Shown: positions 11,050-21,642, counted from the stretch's first letter. The stretch is DNA of 64,000 bases from Siphonodentalium dalli (GCA_032622095.1 CP136065.1:97469343-97533342), one strand, 5' to 3'. Notes: generated from the letters alone by a model not told the origin. Translations and numbers: made by a program.

Positions 11050-13770
11050 ATTGTGCATGCATGCCATGGTCCCCATATATTATAAGGTATATTTTCCCCA
11101 TCCCCATATTTGGGAAACGTTGTAAATATAATACCTAAAACAACAATTGTAAATTTGAGATTATAGAAATTGTGAAGAATGTCGTTTTTGTGAAGAATGT
11201 CGTTTTAGTCTCGCCCCTACAAACAGATGCTTGAACATAAGTTGAGATTGTAATGTGTGTTTTGTTCAGGTCAAGAGTTCAGTCAAGTCAAATTTAGGCT
11301 CGTAAGTCGCACTCATTCGGAAAGGTTGAAACACCAGTTGAAAAATTCTGATCCAAGGAGTGTGTGCAAATGAACACTTCTCACAGTTGAAAATCTGTCT
11401 CACTCAAGAGCGTGTAGTTGAAAAGTCGACCCCCTAAACGAAGACCGTCTAGCCACGCCCCTGGGAGCTGGTGGACGCTGCAGACAGATGCAATATTGCA
11501 TATATGCGATTACGTGCGTGAGTACTGCCTGCAATGTGTACCGATCAATTATTGGTTTTAAAATATACCCATGAGAAGAATTCCGCTAAAATCAGGAAAA
11601 TATCCTATATCTCAATTCATGACATGTCAAAACACATTTGAGATTTGTGATCCGGCGATTCAACAGTATGAAAGATGGTGAAGATAGCGAATATTCCCAG
11701 GAGTCTTTTGCGCCGTTCTGTAACTCGGAGTCTGTGCCACTGGAAGCATTTCTGGCGGTTCAGCTTTAATTTTCTGATCAGATGTGCCCCAAATGATTTA
11801 CGACTATGATGTTCCACCAAATTGCATGCACGCATTACTCTTTTTTCTTTATTTTTTTTTTGTTGGAATAGAACATTTACCGCGCTGCACTGCGATTGAG
11901 CGCCCGGGTTGGTGTTCTTATTCATTACGCGCGCCGCGTGTATACTGTCCTAGAGATTCTAGACTGCTGTGGGCGCTGACATTAACATGGGTGTTTTATT
12001 TATAGAATGGGAAATTTTGGGATGATTAAAAGTCGAACTGCGTCCGGTAAAAGGTGTAGTTTGGAATTTCAATTTCGTTTATTGTCGTTAATTAACGTTA
12101 TGTCAATAATGTTGATTTTTGGTTTGGTCTTATATTTCAACTTGTATAGACTTGTTTCGTTCTCCAGCCCACTGGGGGTTGTGATCGGAGACGGCGGAGT
12201 CGGCTGCCTGTTCGTTAATTAGGTGCTGGTTGTTATTGTTATTTTAACGGAATACTGAGTCTGTCATTCGCGAAACCAATATATTTTATATTCTATATTT
12301 ACAATCATGTGTATATAATATATGATCTTGAGCGCGTTACCATTTCTGACTATGGTTTTCTCGTTTGTCATGATGTCCTTCCTTCATTGATTCGCCATTA
12401 GCACTATTTTCGGATATAGGACGGCGAAACCATTGTGTCCGTGACACTTCGCTACCACAAACAAAATAGTACGGTGGTTCTCATTCCGAGACATGTATTC
12501 GCTCACGTAGTCATTCTGTGCCAATGCTATAAAACTTATACATTTACATGTGTAATTTACAAGAAAGTATACAATTTCCAGTACACAGTCAATAATATAC
12601 TATCATCGGCAATACTACATATCAAATGTGCTTGCTTGTGATGGGATTAGTTTTACTTTATCTCCGCATAATATCAATATAATCGGCCTGTAGGTTATAA
12701 ATCAGTGACTTTCATGTATTCCGTCTTGCAATTCATATGCATAGACGTTGTATATTACTGACCGCTGTTATACGGAACGTTTATTTATCAGCTATATTAT
12801 TCGGTCGCATTAAGCAGAACGGGGCCCAAATAAGTCACACAACGTCGGTCAATAAGTGGAAAACACGGCCAATAAGTAAACAAGTCGGCCAATAAGCAGT
12901 AACACGACAATAAGCCATTACAATGTAATGGAATTTTCCAAACATTGGGAGGGGGTGAGAGGATCAAAACTTAGAAAGCTTGTGTTTTGGTCCCTACCCG
13001 TGGCCAGTCAAAATTAATTTAAGAAAACAATATTTTCCTACTTTTGGTAAAAAATTGACGGAAATGGCCATCTGTTGCAAAATTTTCCAACCTTAGTGGG
13101 GGTGTCAGGTTGGAAATTTCCAACTTGGAACTTTGAGGCCAGTCTAAGTGCTGGGATTTTGCGATTTTCATTTTCTCACACCTTGCCGAACCATGGTCGG
13201 TCGGTGTGTCCTCGCCCCGTCACGTGGCCACGTGAATTTGACTCAGTTAGACGACTAGATATTAGTATTTTTCAGGTTCAGATCTCAAAACTACTGGTCC
13301 CCCCAGAATAGGCTACAATTAAGGGGTGCAAATGGAAACATTGGTCTGGTACATGGGGTGCAGTTGGAAATTGGCTCCCCCTCCCACGGAAATCATCTAG
13401 CCACGTCCCTGGACCCATCGTCAGTTTTGGAATTCCAGATACAAGTTTGAAATTGGTCTCAACAAAATAAGTATTCAGAATGATATATATATTTCGAACC
13501 AACGGTTGAAAAATTTCCTACTTTAAATCAACTTTTAGTTATAATATGGTAATCTACGGATAATTCCTAACCAAAGGGTTGGTGTCATATTGATACAAAG
13601 CATATATCCAACAGTTGAAAGTACTGAAGTAACAGTTTAACTGTTTCAGAATTCCAGCCCAGTGGGTGTAAATCTATGTCTCATTAATATTTTTGAATTC
13701 ATGCATTCGGTAATCTCATAAAAGTACATTTGAGGGCTCGCAAATTACGTTTACGTGTAGTCATATAGTA
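11050..13770. other. Unassigned sequence with short diverged repeats
   Basis: No gene was assigned. A 102-codon minus frame (11617-11925) and plus frames at 11784-12005 and 12007-12222 fall in a locally GC-richer patch but show no domain. The phrase CTAGCCACGCCCCTGG (11450) recurs as CTAGCCACGTCCCTGG (13398). Stretches with repeated TTGGAAATTTCCAAC-like words (13080-13640) resemble 28060-28380, which suggests an old dispersed repeat. Confidence 0.4.
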
Positions 13771-13774
13771 TTCG

Positions 13775-14275
13775 GGAGCCTTTATTCAGCGTCGGATGTG
13801 TCTGCGGCCCCTGCGCAAAGTGGCCCCTTTGTGCATTAGGCCCATGTGTGTGCTTAGCGTACATTTGGACCAATATGTTCACATAGGTTCATATTCGACT
13901 TGTTGATTCTGAAATAAGCCATGCCCATAGTGGATTTTCATCCGTTATTTGGTTGCATGGCACGGGCCACAGTGAAAACGCATATTTAAAGAGCGTACAT
14001 CTGGTCTGCAAATAGGTTCATATTGAACCTAAATATTCACATTTATTTGATTCTGAAGTAGGCCATTGTTGAGCTTATTTTAATTTATGTGTTTTTTTTT
14101 TATTTATTTAACTAAACTGTTTTTAATCAAATTTTTTGAAAAACTAACGCCGTTATAACCTGCGCCAGGGTACCCCGAGTCACCACACCAAATTTGTTTG
14201 AAATCGGTCTAGGGATCTGGGAGAAATATCCGAACAGACAGACAGATATTACACTTTTATGTATATAGACGACGT
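13775..14275 (+). mobile_element. Dispersed non-LTR-type element tail, copy 1
   Basis: It starts GAGCCTTTATTCAGCGTCGG, as does the copy at 47865. It contains AACTAACGCCGTTATAACCT, GGTACCCCGAGTCACCACAC, AATCGGTCTAGGGATCTGGG and a CAGACAGACAGA tail followed by a TATATAGA end. The 3' part is shared with 32760-33045 and 47863-48192. A degenerate tail ending in a GACAGACAG run is common at the 3' ends of invertebrate non-LTR elements. The clade is not determinable here. Confidence 0.6.
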
Positions 14276-14335
14276 CCTACGCCTGTGCGCCACGAATAAT
14301 GCCGATTTTAGGAGTAATTATCAGTTCCAGTTGCC
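14276..14335. other. Spacer between retroelements
   Basis: Short unassigned stretch between the dispersed tail at 13775-14275 and the 77-bp repeat at 14336. Confidence 0.4.
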
Positions 14336-14413
14336 TGTGCGTCAAGTCGGATGGAGGTTAATTAAACATTTATCGAGATGGTGGTAGAGTTGTTTCGCAA
14401 ACTTATGATTATA
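14336..14413 (-). repeat. 77-bp repeat shared with 20099-20174
   Basis: This is almost identical, in the same orientation, to 20099-20174 (GTCAAGTCGGATGGAGG, then TTAATTAAACATTTATCG and GTTTCGCAAACTTATGATT). On the minus strand of the 20-kb copy the sequence translates in the reading direction of the retrotransposon (GNHKFAKQLYHHLDKCL), just upstream of its reverse transcriptase domain. Here it lies beyond the 3' end of the retrotransposon stack, so the pair brackets 5.7 kb. Confidence 0.7.
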
Positions 14414-14905
14414 TAATCTTTAATGCCTCCGCATGGGAGAGTATATTTACATACACATATATACATATATGATTATGGTGTGGGCGGTGGGTCGGAGAAG
14501 TATAGATGAAGAGATAGTGTGTATAGTTGTAAGAATGTAACGATGGTTGCCGAGAACTGTAGAAGAGTGTAGTATATGTATAAGTGGGTGAAGTAGAACA
14601 TGATCAGATAGAACAATCGGTTCTATAACACTTTCATAACAAATGTCAGTTGCAGACTATTTAAGTCGTCATATTGTCGTGTTGTTCCCCATATTCTTAC
14701 AAGAATGGAGCATGCAGAAATACTGCTGACTCGAGGATTACATTGTCCAGATTCTCTGCAGATCCAGCGAATGGTACTGACGGAGATCCTCCGAGAATTA
14801 AAGCCATAAGTTCTGGTAGGGATAGTGATGCGTGATACATATATATATCGATGCCATATTTGTTGATGATCATAGTCCAGTAATAATTTATTTGATAACC
14901 TCCAA
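14414..14905 (-). mobile_element. Non-LTR retrotransposon 3' fragment (C-terminal coding end), copy B
   Basis: On the minus strand 14905 to about 14650, the frame reads YYWTMIINKYGIDIYMYHAS followed by a PFAGSAENLDNVILESAVFL stretch. This aligns with YWDFIINRFGIQTYVF and LPNFISQATDHIILATSRFL of the neighbouring copy (15058-15762), so it is the same family. An in-frame stop follows FLHAPFL. The untranslated end near 14440 contains a small CTCTCCCATGCGGAGG hairpin close to the 3' end. Copy A has a related CTCTCCATCTTGGAGG near 14910. The fragment is inactive. Confidence 0.65.
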
Positions 14906-16083
14906 GATGGAGAGCGTATGTACATGCATGGTTTTAAATATGATACAATATGTATATACAAAGTTACTGTTGTCTGTCACATGAGTTCATAGCTCACGGA
15001 AAGAGAGTCCATATATATGAGGTATATTGCGGAGGATGGATGGTCACAAACATCAAATCAGCGTCCAGCTATTAGGCTTCTGTGTATGGGTTCTCCTCTG
15101 ATGATACCACACATGCGGTACAGGAATCTTGATGTAGCAAGGATGATGTGATCTGTCGCTTGTGATATAAAGTTTGGTAGACACAATGATTTGCTTCCAA
15201 ATAAGTACATTTGGAGATGTTGACACGTGAGGCTATCCAGAAAAACATACGTTTGTATTCCAAAACGATTGATGATGAAGTCCCAGTAATCATTTCTCAT
15301 AGCACATGCGAAGGTCGAGCTGCACAGGAACATGGCGTGTGACATCTCACTATCATATGATACAGCACAGAGATTACATATCATATTATTGGGATAAGTC
15401 GTTTTGTTTAAAAGTGAGCCAAGGTGTTTCAGCTCGTATGTATATATTGGGAACATTTTTAATAGACGCCATGTGGACCAGCAGTTTGTTGGTACTGAAT
15501 GAACACATCGGAATATTTCGAGATCACAGTTGTTGCTAACCTCGGATGACCATTCATGACTGTATACTGAGGTAACGCTCTCGTTGACTAGTTTTTTCCA
15601 TGTTACCCTATCTGGGAAATAACCTGATACGAGGAAAGTTTCTAGGTGGCCTGTCAGGTGATATTTCTTCAGAAGAAGCGTGATATCGGAACTAAATCCG
15701 GACGTATGACGATTGAATAGTCTGGCACAATATAGTTTGAACAGAAACAGTTTGAGTGGCACTCTATGGCCTTCTCCTCAACCGTTCAGCAACAAGAGAG
15801 GCACGCGTTTTTCCGTTATCGAATTTCGACTGTTGAAGTCCTAGATGAACACATTCTGAGCTTTCCGGTAGTAGTTTGTCACCCAATTTCCAGGTCCTAT
15901 TGTGAAGTTCTTGTTGGCGTTTCGTTTCGTTAAAAACCACCACTGTACTTTTAGTTACAGAAAAGTTAAATCGCCATCGTTTGCTGTAGATATAGCACAT
16001 ATCAATGAGGCTATCGAGGCCAGATTTCGTCAGCGATATCAGGTCGATGTCGTCGGCGGTCGTGGGCGAGGTGCAGGTAGTTG
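14906..16083 (-). pseudogene. Non-LTR retrotransposon fragment, palm region fused to C-terminus (copy A)
   Basis: Read on the minus strand. From 16083 to 15764 the frame gives PTTADDIDLISLTKSGLD, then SLIDMCYIYSKRWRFNFS and VTKSTVVVFNE: the catalytic DD box (TADD in place of the usual YADD) and the following block of reverse transcriptase. At about 15764 it jumps to a C-terminal region (15762-15058, 234 codons, beginning PLKLFLFKLYCARLFNRH), skipping roughly 110 residues that the neighbouring copy (16083-16829) retains. The fusion is therefore an internal deletion with a frame change. The 3' untranslated part runs to about 14906. The family resembles jockey/CR1-like elements in general layout, but the clade is uncertain. 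No endonuclease domain is present. Confidence 0.75.
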
Positions 16084-16820
16084 ACTACTAGATTGTTGAC
16101 TACACCAGTATATGAGCGATTGGTCCTGCACAGCTCCCACAAGTTCCAAAGTCTATTAGGTTGAATATGGCAATCGATCAGTAATGAAAATTCAGCTCTA
16201 TCTACTATAGATTGTCTCCATTCTGAACAGTAGTCAGTCTCTATTTTCTCGCCAATAATTTTACTCCATTGGGATTTCGAAGGAAAGATGCCGTTCTCCA
16301 TATATACAGTTAGGAACGAATACAGATCATATTTCTTCAGAATGCAGATAATATCCTTGACAAATCCAGACACCTGCCGACTAAATAGCACGACCTGGTA
16401 TGATTTTAAAAGAAATAATTTAAGTGGCGTTTGGTGGCCAATTGGCAAATGTAAAAAAATTCCAGGAAACACAGTTTTCGTAATGAATTTCTCTTTCGGC
16501 TGGCATTATTCCCAAGAGACCTAGAGCTAGAATGGTTGGAGCCCGTGTCGGTAATGACTGGATTTGCTTTACACAAACCCGGAATGACCTCTCGATGTTC
16601 AACATGGCAGCACTTTTGTCTAATGGAAGTAACTCACATCCATAGAGAGCTTTCGGTAACACGATGCATTTGAACAGTTTAGTCATGACAGCGGGAGAAC
16701 ATGACTGGATGGTGCGTTTTCCAGCTAAGGCAAAGTAGGCACTACGCATCTTATGTGCAATGTTTTGAGAGCGTTTTAACGTGTTACCAAATTTGCCCTG
16801 AAGAATTCCAAGATGTGTAC
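16084..16820 (-). pseudogene. Non-LTR retrotransposon, post-palm region, downstream half of the interrupted copy
   Basis: On the minus strand from 16820 the frame continues the reverse transcriptase (DTECTHLGILQGKFGN, the thumb-proximal block KALYGCELLPLDKSAAMLNI, then QSLPTRAPTILALGLLGIMP) to about 16420. It resumes after a frameshift with PLKLFLLKSYQVVLFSRQVS to about 16083. It breaks there and abuts the second copy. Its upstream half lies at 19429-20230, on the far side of the 2,590-bp insertion. The junction VLTEDTE / DTECTHLG shows that the two halves were once continuous. Confidence 0.8.
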
Positions 16821-16829
16821 ATTCCGTGT
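16821..16829. repeat. 9-bp target-site duplication, left (ATTCCGTGT)
   Basis: ATTCCGTGT here and at 19420-19428 directly flank the 2,590-bp insertion. Only one copy would be expected in the uninterrupted reverse transcriptase frame. Confidence 0.85.
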
Positions 16830-16929
16830 CAGTTCTGATTAAAACCATACTCAGACTCTAAAAGTACTGAGTCTGATGACAATGGGTAGAGATTCCATTA
16901 CTCCCAGCAGGAATTACGTATTTGCCAGC

Positions 16930-17062
16930 CAATCACAATATCCTCATGAACGCGATGTGACCAATCAGACGACAGTCGCATGGAATTCCCAAGACAAGGG
17001 GAATTCCTTCAGCCTGTACCGATTCCAGTAAACCCCGCCCAATTATTATAGTTATAAATAGC
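16930..17062 (+). promoter_or_regulatory. Promoter-like box cluster near the left end of the Mutator-like element
   Basis: In order, reading inward: CAGCCAATCACAAT, GACCAATCAGAC (two CCAAT-type boxes), ACCCCGCCCAATT (GC-box-like) and TATAAATAG at about 17053. This order matches an animal polymerase II promoter. A start codon in fair context (CCGCCGCATGG, 17082) follows, but its frame is only 24 codons. The right end also carries TATAAATA in the inward direction (about 19335). The role is inferred only. Confidence 0.35.
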
Positions 17063-17358
17063 ACAATAATTTTTCCGCCGCATGGCTAATGTTTACAAAT
17101 TCAGTCTAATTTTCGGTAGCATTTTAAACAAATCGTGTCTCCGACGGAAAAAATAATTGTCCGGCAATTATAAAATTTTTCACAAATTCACGTTGTTAAT
17201 GACAGTCATCGACTTATCTTTCAATACTACTTTGCTTTTTGCAGTGAGTTCGTTCTTCCCGGTAGATCTGAGATATGTCCCAATAAAACTAGAGCCGCAT
17301 ATATGTCGCAATCTGAGGTAGATTTCGCTTTTGGATTTGGCTTAACTCATTTGTGTGC

Positions 17359-17430
17359 CGGCGACAAGATATATCGTCGCCCGAAAGACACCATCTGAGC
17401 GCCGGCGACGAGATAACTCGTCGCCCAACA
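17359..17430. repeat. Two tandem short palindromes GGCGAC-ATA-GTCGCC
   Basis: GGCGACAAGATATATCGTCGCC and GGCGACGAGATAACTCGTCGCC lie 44 bp apart in the Mutator-like element, each preceded by GCC. Either could form an RNA or DNA hairpin or bind a protein. Confidence 0.5.
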
Positions 17431-19419
17431 CACACCGTTTGTAACATTCTGCCTTCTGATATAATCTCACAATTTCAATATGTTTGCACATGATTAGAAC
17501 CCTGCATACCACAAGTCACATTTTGGGAGAAGCGTTTGTTTAATTTTCAAGGGGAGGGGGGTCTGTATATACGCGCATGCGCAGATTCAACTTGTACATC
17601 ATGGTATAGCACAGCATGTCTCCGTTCAAACGACGCACCAGGCAGCTCTGCATGTCGAGGCGTTTATGAGATACAGTCGAATGAAAACAGGTGGTGAAAA
17701 TTGATGTGATCTGTGGGCGTGACTAAGACTTGCAGAGTTCAAACTCTCTAAGATGTCAACGCATACAGCGTACATATCTGTTAATTGAAAACCGATTTTA
17801 ATTGTGTAAAGGTCGATTCCTATCAAGTGGGCATGTCCTGATCCATCGTAAACTTGGTTAGACACCAAACGACACAGGAACGCTGATGTCGACAACGTAC
17901 ACAATATGTCAATCAAACTCTGTACCTTAAAGGTACGGTTGGCCTTGGCGGTGGGTATCCTGTAAAAATATTTCCACCCGTCAAAAACCGCCACAAACAG
18001 AAAGAACATCAAAATTTAGACAGACTTTGTCCGTATACAAATAAGAAATATCGTATAAACAGTATGTTATTGTCATTTGTTTGACCATTGTTATGTAAAC
18101 AAAGGCATAAAAAGTTACTTTTCTGGTGTTTGTTTATATTATGATGGTAAACATAAAGAGCGTTCTTTGTTGGTGAATTCCTGATATGGAACAAATAAAG
18201 AGCGTTTATGCCATTTTGTGTGATTAGCCAGTAGAATTGTGCTGTCTTCTGTAACACAATCAGGCTCTTGCTTAGGTAAAATATAGTAGGTCTTTATGAT
18301 AACATGCTGTTTACGCGATAGTCATGGTATATATGAACGAAACTGTATGCATTTTAATGTTTTTCTGTTTACGGTGATTGGAACAAATATGAATATTTTC
18401 GACAACTAAGGCCTCACGTGCCTTTAAGGGGTTCGCCAAATTACAATGAGATTTTACTATAGAAAAAAATTGTCAGTATATTGCTCTTACATTGTTTACG
18501 ATATCGAACTGAAATTTGGTATGGGGGGGTCGATGCGCTGAATCGGATATAATCGTCACCAGGTTAATCCGATGTACCAATATGTGGCATTGTCACCTAG
18601 ATGCAGTACGAACTGGAAGTACGTCTCATCGCGGAAAGTGCGACTATTATAGGCCAAAAAGAACGAAACAATACATTTCCAAATAGTTTTCAATTTAATA
18701 ATCTGCTTTTCTCTGAGAGTGTTCATTGTAAACGTCATCTCATTCAGAAAATTCGTTTAGTCACGCCGATTACCCCCCCCCCCCCCGGATCCTAATTGCC
18801 ATACTAAAATGCTATGTTATTCCACCGGCAAAATTATTGTCTAAAACTACACTGAATAAATTATTTAGATGGCCACACAAAACAACAACTTTGTGATTTC
18901 AATGAATCGGTGTCAATTTTAAGTCCTCGTTGCCATGGCAACATGAAATTTTTGACCTATGATGACCCCCGAGTACCGGACATGGAGTTTAAAAGCAGGT
19001 CATGGATATACTAGAAATGCCTGCTGTCAATTCGATTCTGTCCTATATTGAATAGTCAAACTAAATATATAGTTAGTGTGAATAATGTTCTTTTTTCCCA
19101 GGAGACCTGGCGCACAGATATCGGTTCCCCTCAGGAGACCTGGCACTCAATGAGTTATTAGGGGTTGATATTGAATAAGAAGCTATGTTTTTCTTTTGCG
19201 AAAACGAAAGGCTTTCGCGGAAAGTAAACTCTTACGCGGAAACGAAACCGAAACTACATTATGTCAAGCAAAGTTATTTTTAAAGACAAATGTGGGCGGT
19301 GACGTCATACTGCAGGGGGTTGTCTGTGGAAGTTATTTATAGCGACAGTAATGCGACAAATAGCGGGTTTCATCAGACTCAGTACTTTTAGAGTCTGAGT
19401 ATGGTTTTAATCAGACCTG

Positions 19420-19428
19420 ATTCCGTGT
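19420..19428. repeat. 9-bp target-site duplication, right (ATTCCGTGT)
   Basis: Partner of 16821-16829. Confidence 0.85.
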
Positions 19429-20230
19429 CTTCAGTTAGGACACTATCCCCAAGTTGCCAAGTTCTAGGTAGTCCGTGCTGGCGAATGGTCTCATTGAAGA
19501 CAACAACTTTACTTTTTGTGTTGGAGAAATTGAATCGCCACTGTCTACTGTATTTGTGGCATATGGACAGCATGTTATCGAGCCCAGTCTTTGTCAGAGA
19601 CATAATGGCAATATCATCCGCAGTTGTCGGAGCAGCGCACGAAACGTTATGAATGCCGTCCTGTGAGTCTGTTAGTTGTGAAAGCAGTTCGTTGACGTAT
19701 AAAAGATACAAGAACGGTGAGCTGGTGGCTCCTTGCCTTTGTTCCTTGCGAAATAGTAAAACTGGTTACTGGGACGTACAGATACAGATACAGATAAGGG
19801 GATCGGATAAGGCACCATTATACACAACTCTGCTGGTGGCTTCCATATGCATGTTTTTCATGACTCTCGGGAGTTTTCCATAAATTCCGAATTCGTGTAG
19901 TTTCAATATCAAGCCAGCATGCCACACCCAATCGAACGCCTTTTGGGAATCGAGAAAGCAAACGAAGATACGAGATCCCATGTCTGACGCATACGAAACA
20001 GCCTCTTGCAATACAAATGATGTCATCGTGCAGCTTATATTTTCTTGGAATCCATTTTGTTGTTCGCTGGAAAATTGATTTGTGAAATTTGTATTAACTG
20101 TGTGTCAAGTCGGATGGAGGTTAATTAAACATTTATCGAGATGGTGGTAGAGTTGTTTCGCAAACTTATGATTGCCTTTAGTAATTTGACTCACTTCAAT
20201 TTAAATATTAAATCATGATTTATACACTCT
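19429..20230 (-). pseudogene. Non-LTR retrotransposon reverse transcriptase, upstream half of the interrupted copy
   Basis: On the minus strand, from about 20160, the frame gives NTNFTNQFSSEQQNGFQENI and SCTMTSFVLQEAVSYASD, then FVCFLDSQKAFDWVWHAGLI (the first catalytic aspartate block, F-D-x-Q-K-A-F-D) and LKLHEFGIYGKL. A frameshift follows near a CTGTAT-repeat microsatellite (about 19780-19798), then FTISQGTK, LYLLYVNELLSQL, PTTADDIAIMSLTKTGLD and WRFNFSNTKSKVVVFNE. The DD box is TADD. The frame is broken by the microsatellite expansion, further small frameshifts and the 2,590-bp insertion, so it is not functional. Confidence 0.85.
20099..20174 (-). repeat. 77-bp repeat shared with 14336-14413
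   Basis: Same orientation and nearly identical to 14336-14413. On the minus strand it is the segment just before the reverse transcriptase core, ending in an in-frame TGA. Confidence 0.7.
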
Positions 20231-20264
20231 TTATGCAATGTCGTTTGTCGATATGTTTACATAT

Positions 20265-20480
20265 ATAATAGACTAGCAGGTGACCCGACTTCGTCCGGGC
20301 TTTGACCATGAATTGACCATTTTGAAGGTCAAGGTCAGGTCGGGGTAACAATTTGACCCGTCCAAAACACTCCCGGACAAAAGTATCCCTAGGTATAAAA
20401 TTTCGTCGAAATCCGTCAGTTTTACCCGATTTGACCTTGAATTGACCATTTTGAAGTCGAAATCCGTTAATTTTTAAATT
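20265..20480 (+). repeat. Dispersed-repeat-like sequence (CTAGCAGGTGACCCGACTTC start)
   Basis: GACTAGCAGGTGACCCGACT followed by TCGTCCGGG, then TTGACCATTTTGAAGGTCAA and AAATTTCGTCGAAATCCGTC, occurs partly twice (GAATTGACCATTTTGAAG at 20310 and 20450). The style matches common invertebrate dispersed repeats. No full copy occurs in the window. Confidence 0.35.
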
Positions 20481-20880
20481 TAATTTGAGTTAATTCTGCC
20501 TTTTTAATCAAGAGAAATGATGGTACCCGTCCCGTGATGATACCCTTCCCTAAAAGAGGTACATTTGTGGGTACCCGTTTCAAGGTGAAGATCACCTCGG
20601 GCGGAAAAACTTACCCGATGAAAATCTCCCCCGTTCCTTGGAACCCCTAAGTACGAAGACATACATAAGAATCACCACAACACGCTCATGTCTGGATACA
20701 GACACACTCACGTCTGGCCCCAGACATAAGAATCACACTACATGCATACGCTCTTTATCAACGACACTGCGGATACGAACGCTCTTTAACTATCAACGCG
20801 ATTAAATCCACAGTGCCAAGGACGGTCATTTTGTTGACTGGAAGTGGAGAAGGGGTGTTCGTCTACACTTCATAATATTT
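20481..20880. other. Unassigned sequence
   Basis: Two near-repeats of ACGCTCTTTA (about 20747 and 20777) and an alternating CCAGACATAAGAATCAC / CATACATAAGAATCACCAC phrase are the only structure seen. Confidence 0.35.
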
Positions 20881-20882
20881 TC

Positions 20883-21591
20883 GTTAACGATTTTATTTCT
20901 TAAATAAAACGTTTGAATATTGGTGTAGCACAAGATGAATGTAATGTATCCTCCATGCAGCATGTACGCAGACGACATTGCGCTAGTTTCTGAAAATGAA
21001 GCAGATAATACTTAACACCGTCGAAACCTTGTGTCGATATTGGCATATGACAGTCAATCTGGATAAAATTTAAATTATACATTTTAGATAAAAAACGGAA
21101 TTAAAACCAACAATAACTTCTTATTCCAAAATCAGAGAATCGAAATAGTGGTTCAGAAATAATACCTCTGAATAAGTGTCCATGAACATGGTAGTTATAT
21201 ATGATACAAAAGCTGTAACTTTATCTGAGTCAGCAGGCATTGGGAGCGTTATTATGTACCGTGATATAGACAAAACTCCTGAATAGATATGGTGCAAAAT
21301 CGAGCGTTAAGATACTTCCTTGGGGTCCACAGATTATGTCCGCTTTTAGCTGCACATGTAAATGGGGAATTTGGTATCCATTCCAGTCAATATCGAAGAT
21401 GGCTTAACATGGCAAGACTATGGAATTATTTCATAGACATGCAAGATGACAGTCTACCAAACATTGTTTTTCTCTGGGACCTTATGAATACTAGCGATGG
21501 ATGGTGTGCATCATTTAGCAGTATCTTAGATGCATATGACAAAGTTGAAGACGATATCTATCAGATCCATGGATGCACGGACTCAGTATGA
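20883..21591 (+). pseudogene. Second non-LTR retrotransposon reverse transcriptase fragment, plus strand
   Basis: The plus-strand frames give VNDFIS and IKRLNIGVAQDECN, then (frameshift) YADDIALVSENEADN with the classic YADD catalytic box at 20964-20975, and CRYWHMTVNLDK. After stops comes a 100-codon frame (21289-21591): QNRALRYFLGVHRLCPLLAA, then SQYRRWLNMARLWNYFIDMQ. Both blocks are typical of the region following reverse transcriptase in non-LTR elements. It belongs to a different family from the minus-strand stack (YADD against TADD, different C-terminus). It is truncated at both ends, with several stops and frameshifts. Confidence 0.8.
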
Positions 21592-21642
21592 GTGTCCATT
21601 GCTCAAATGTGGTTACGTTGTTGAAAATAATGATACACGTAT

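Larger units (their letters stand above)
16830..19419. mobile_element. Mutator-like TIR element (2,590 bp) inside a retrotransposon
   Basis: Terminal inverted repeats of about 50 bp begin CAGTTCTGATTAAAACCATA on the left and CAGGTCTGATTAAAACCATA on the right (complement). They differ at about one position and include a small internal palindrome, TCAGACTC...GAGTCTGA. The element is flanked by exact 9-bp ATTCCGTGT duplications, the size typical of Mutator-like transposons. The interior (open frames up to 128 codons, for example 17626-18012 minus) shows no transposase, so the copy is probably non-autonomous. It interrupts a reverse transcriptase frame and is therefore younger than that retrotransposon. 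Confidence 0.85.

Noticed and set aside
11617-11925. 102-codon minus frame as a first exon
   Set aside because: The local GC rise and a short hydrophobic segment were tempting, but there is no recognisable motif, and donor sites or continuing exons could not be tied to it.
15306-15539. Plus-strand frames across the retrotransposon stack (15306-15539, 16288-16524, 19401-19883)
   Set aside because: These are antisense shadows of the minus-strand reverse transcriptase fragments.
17082-17156. 24-codon frame after the promoter-like boxes as a gene
   Set aside because: Too short and without continuation. Only the box order is noteworthy.
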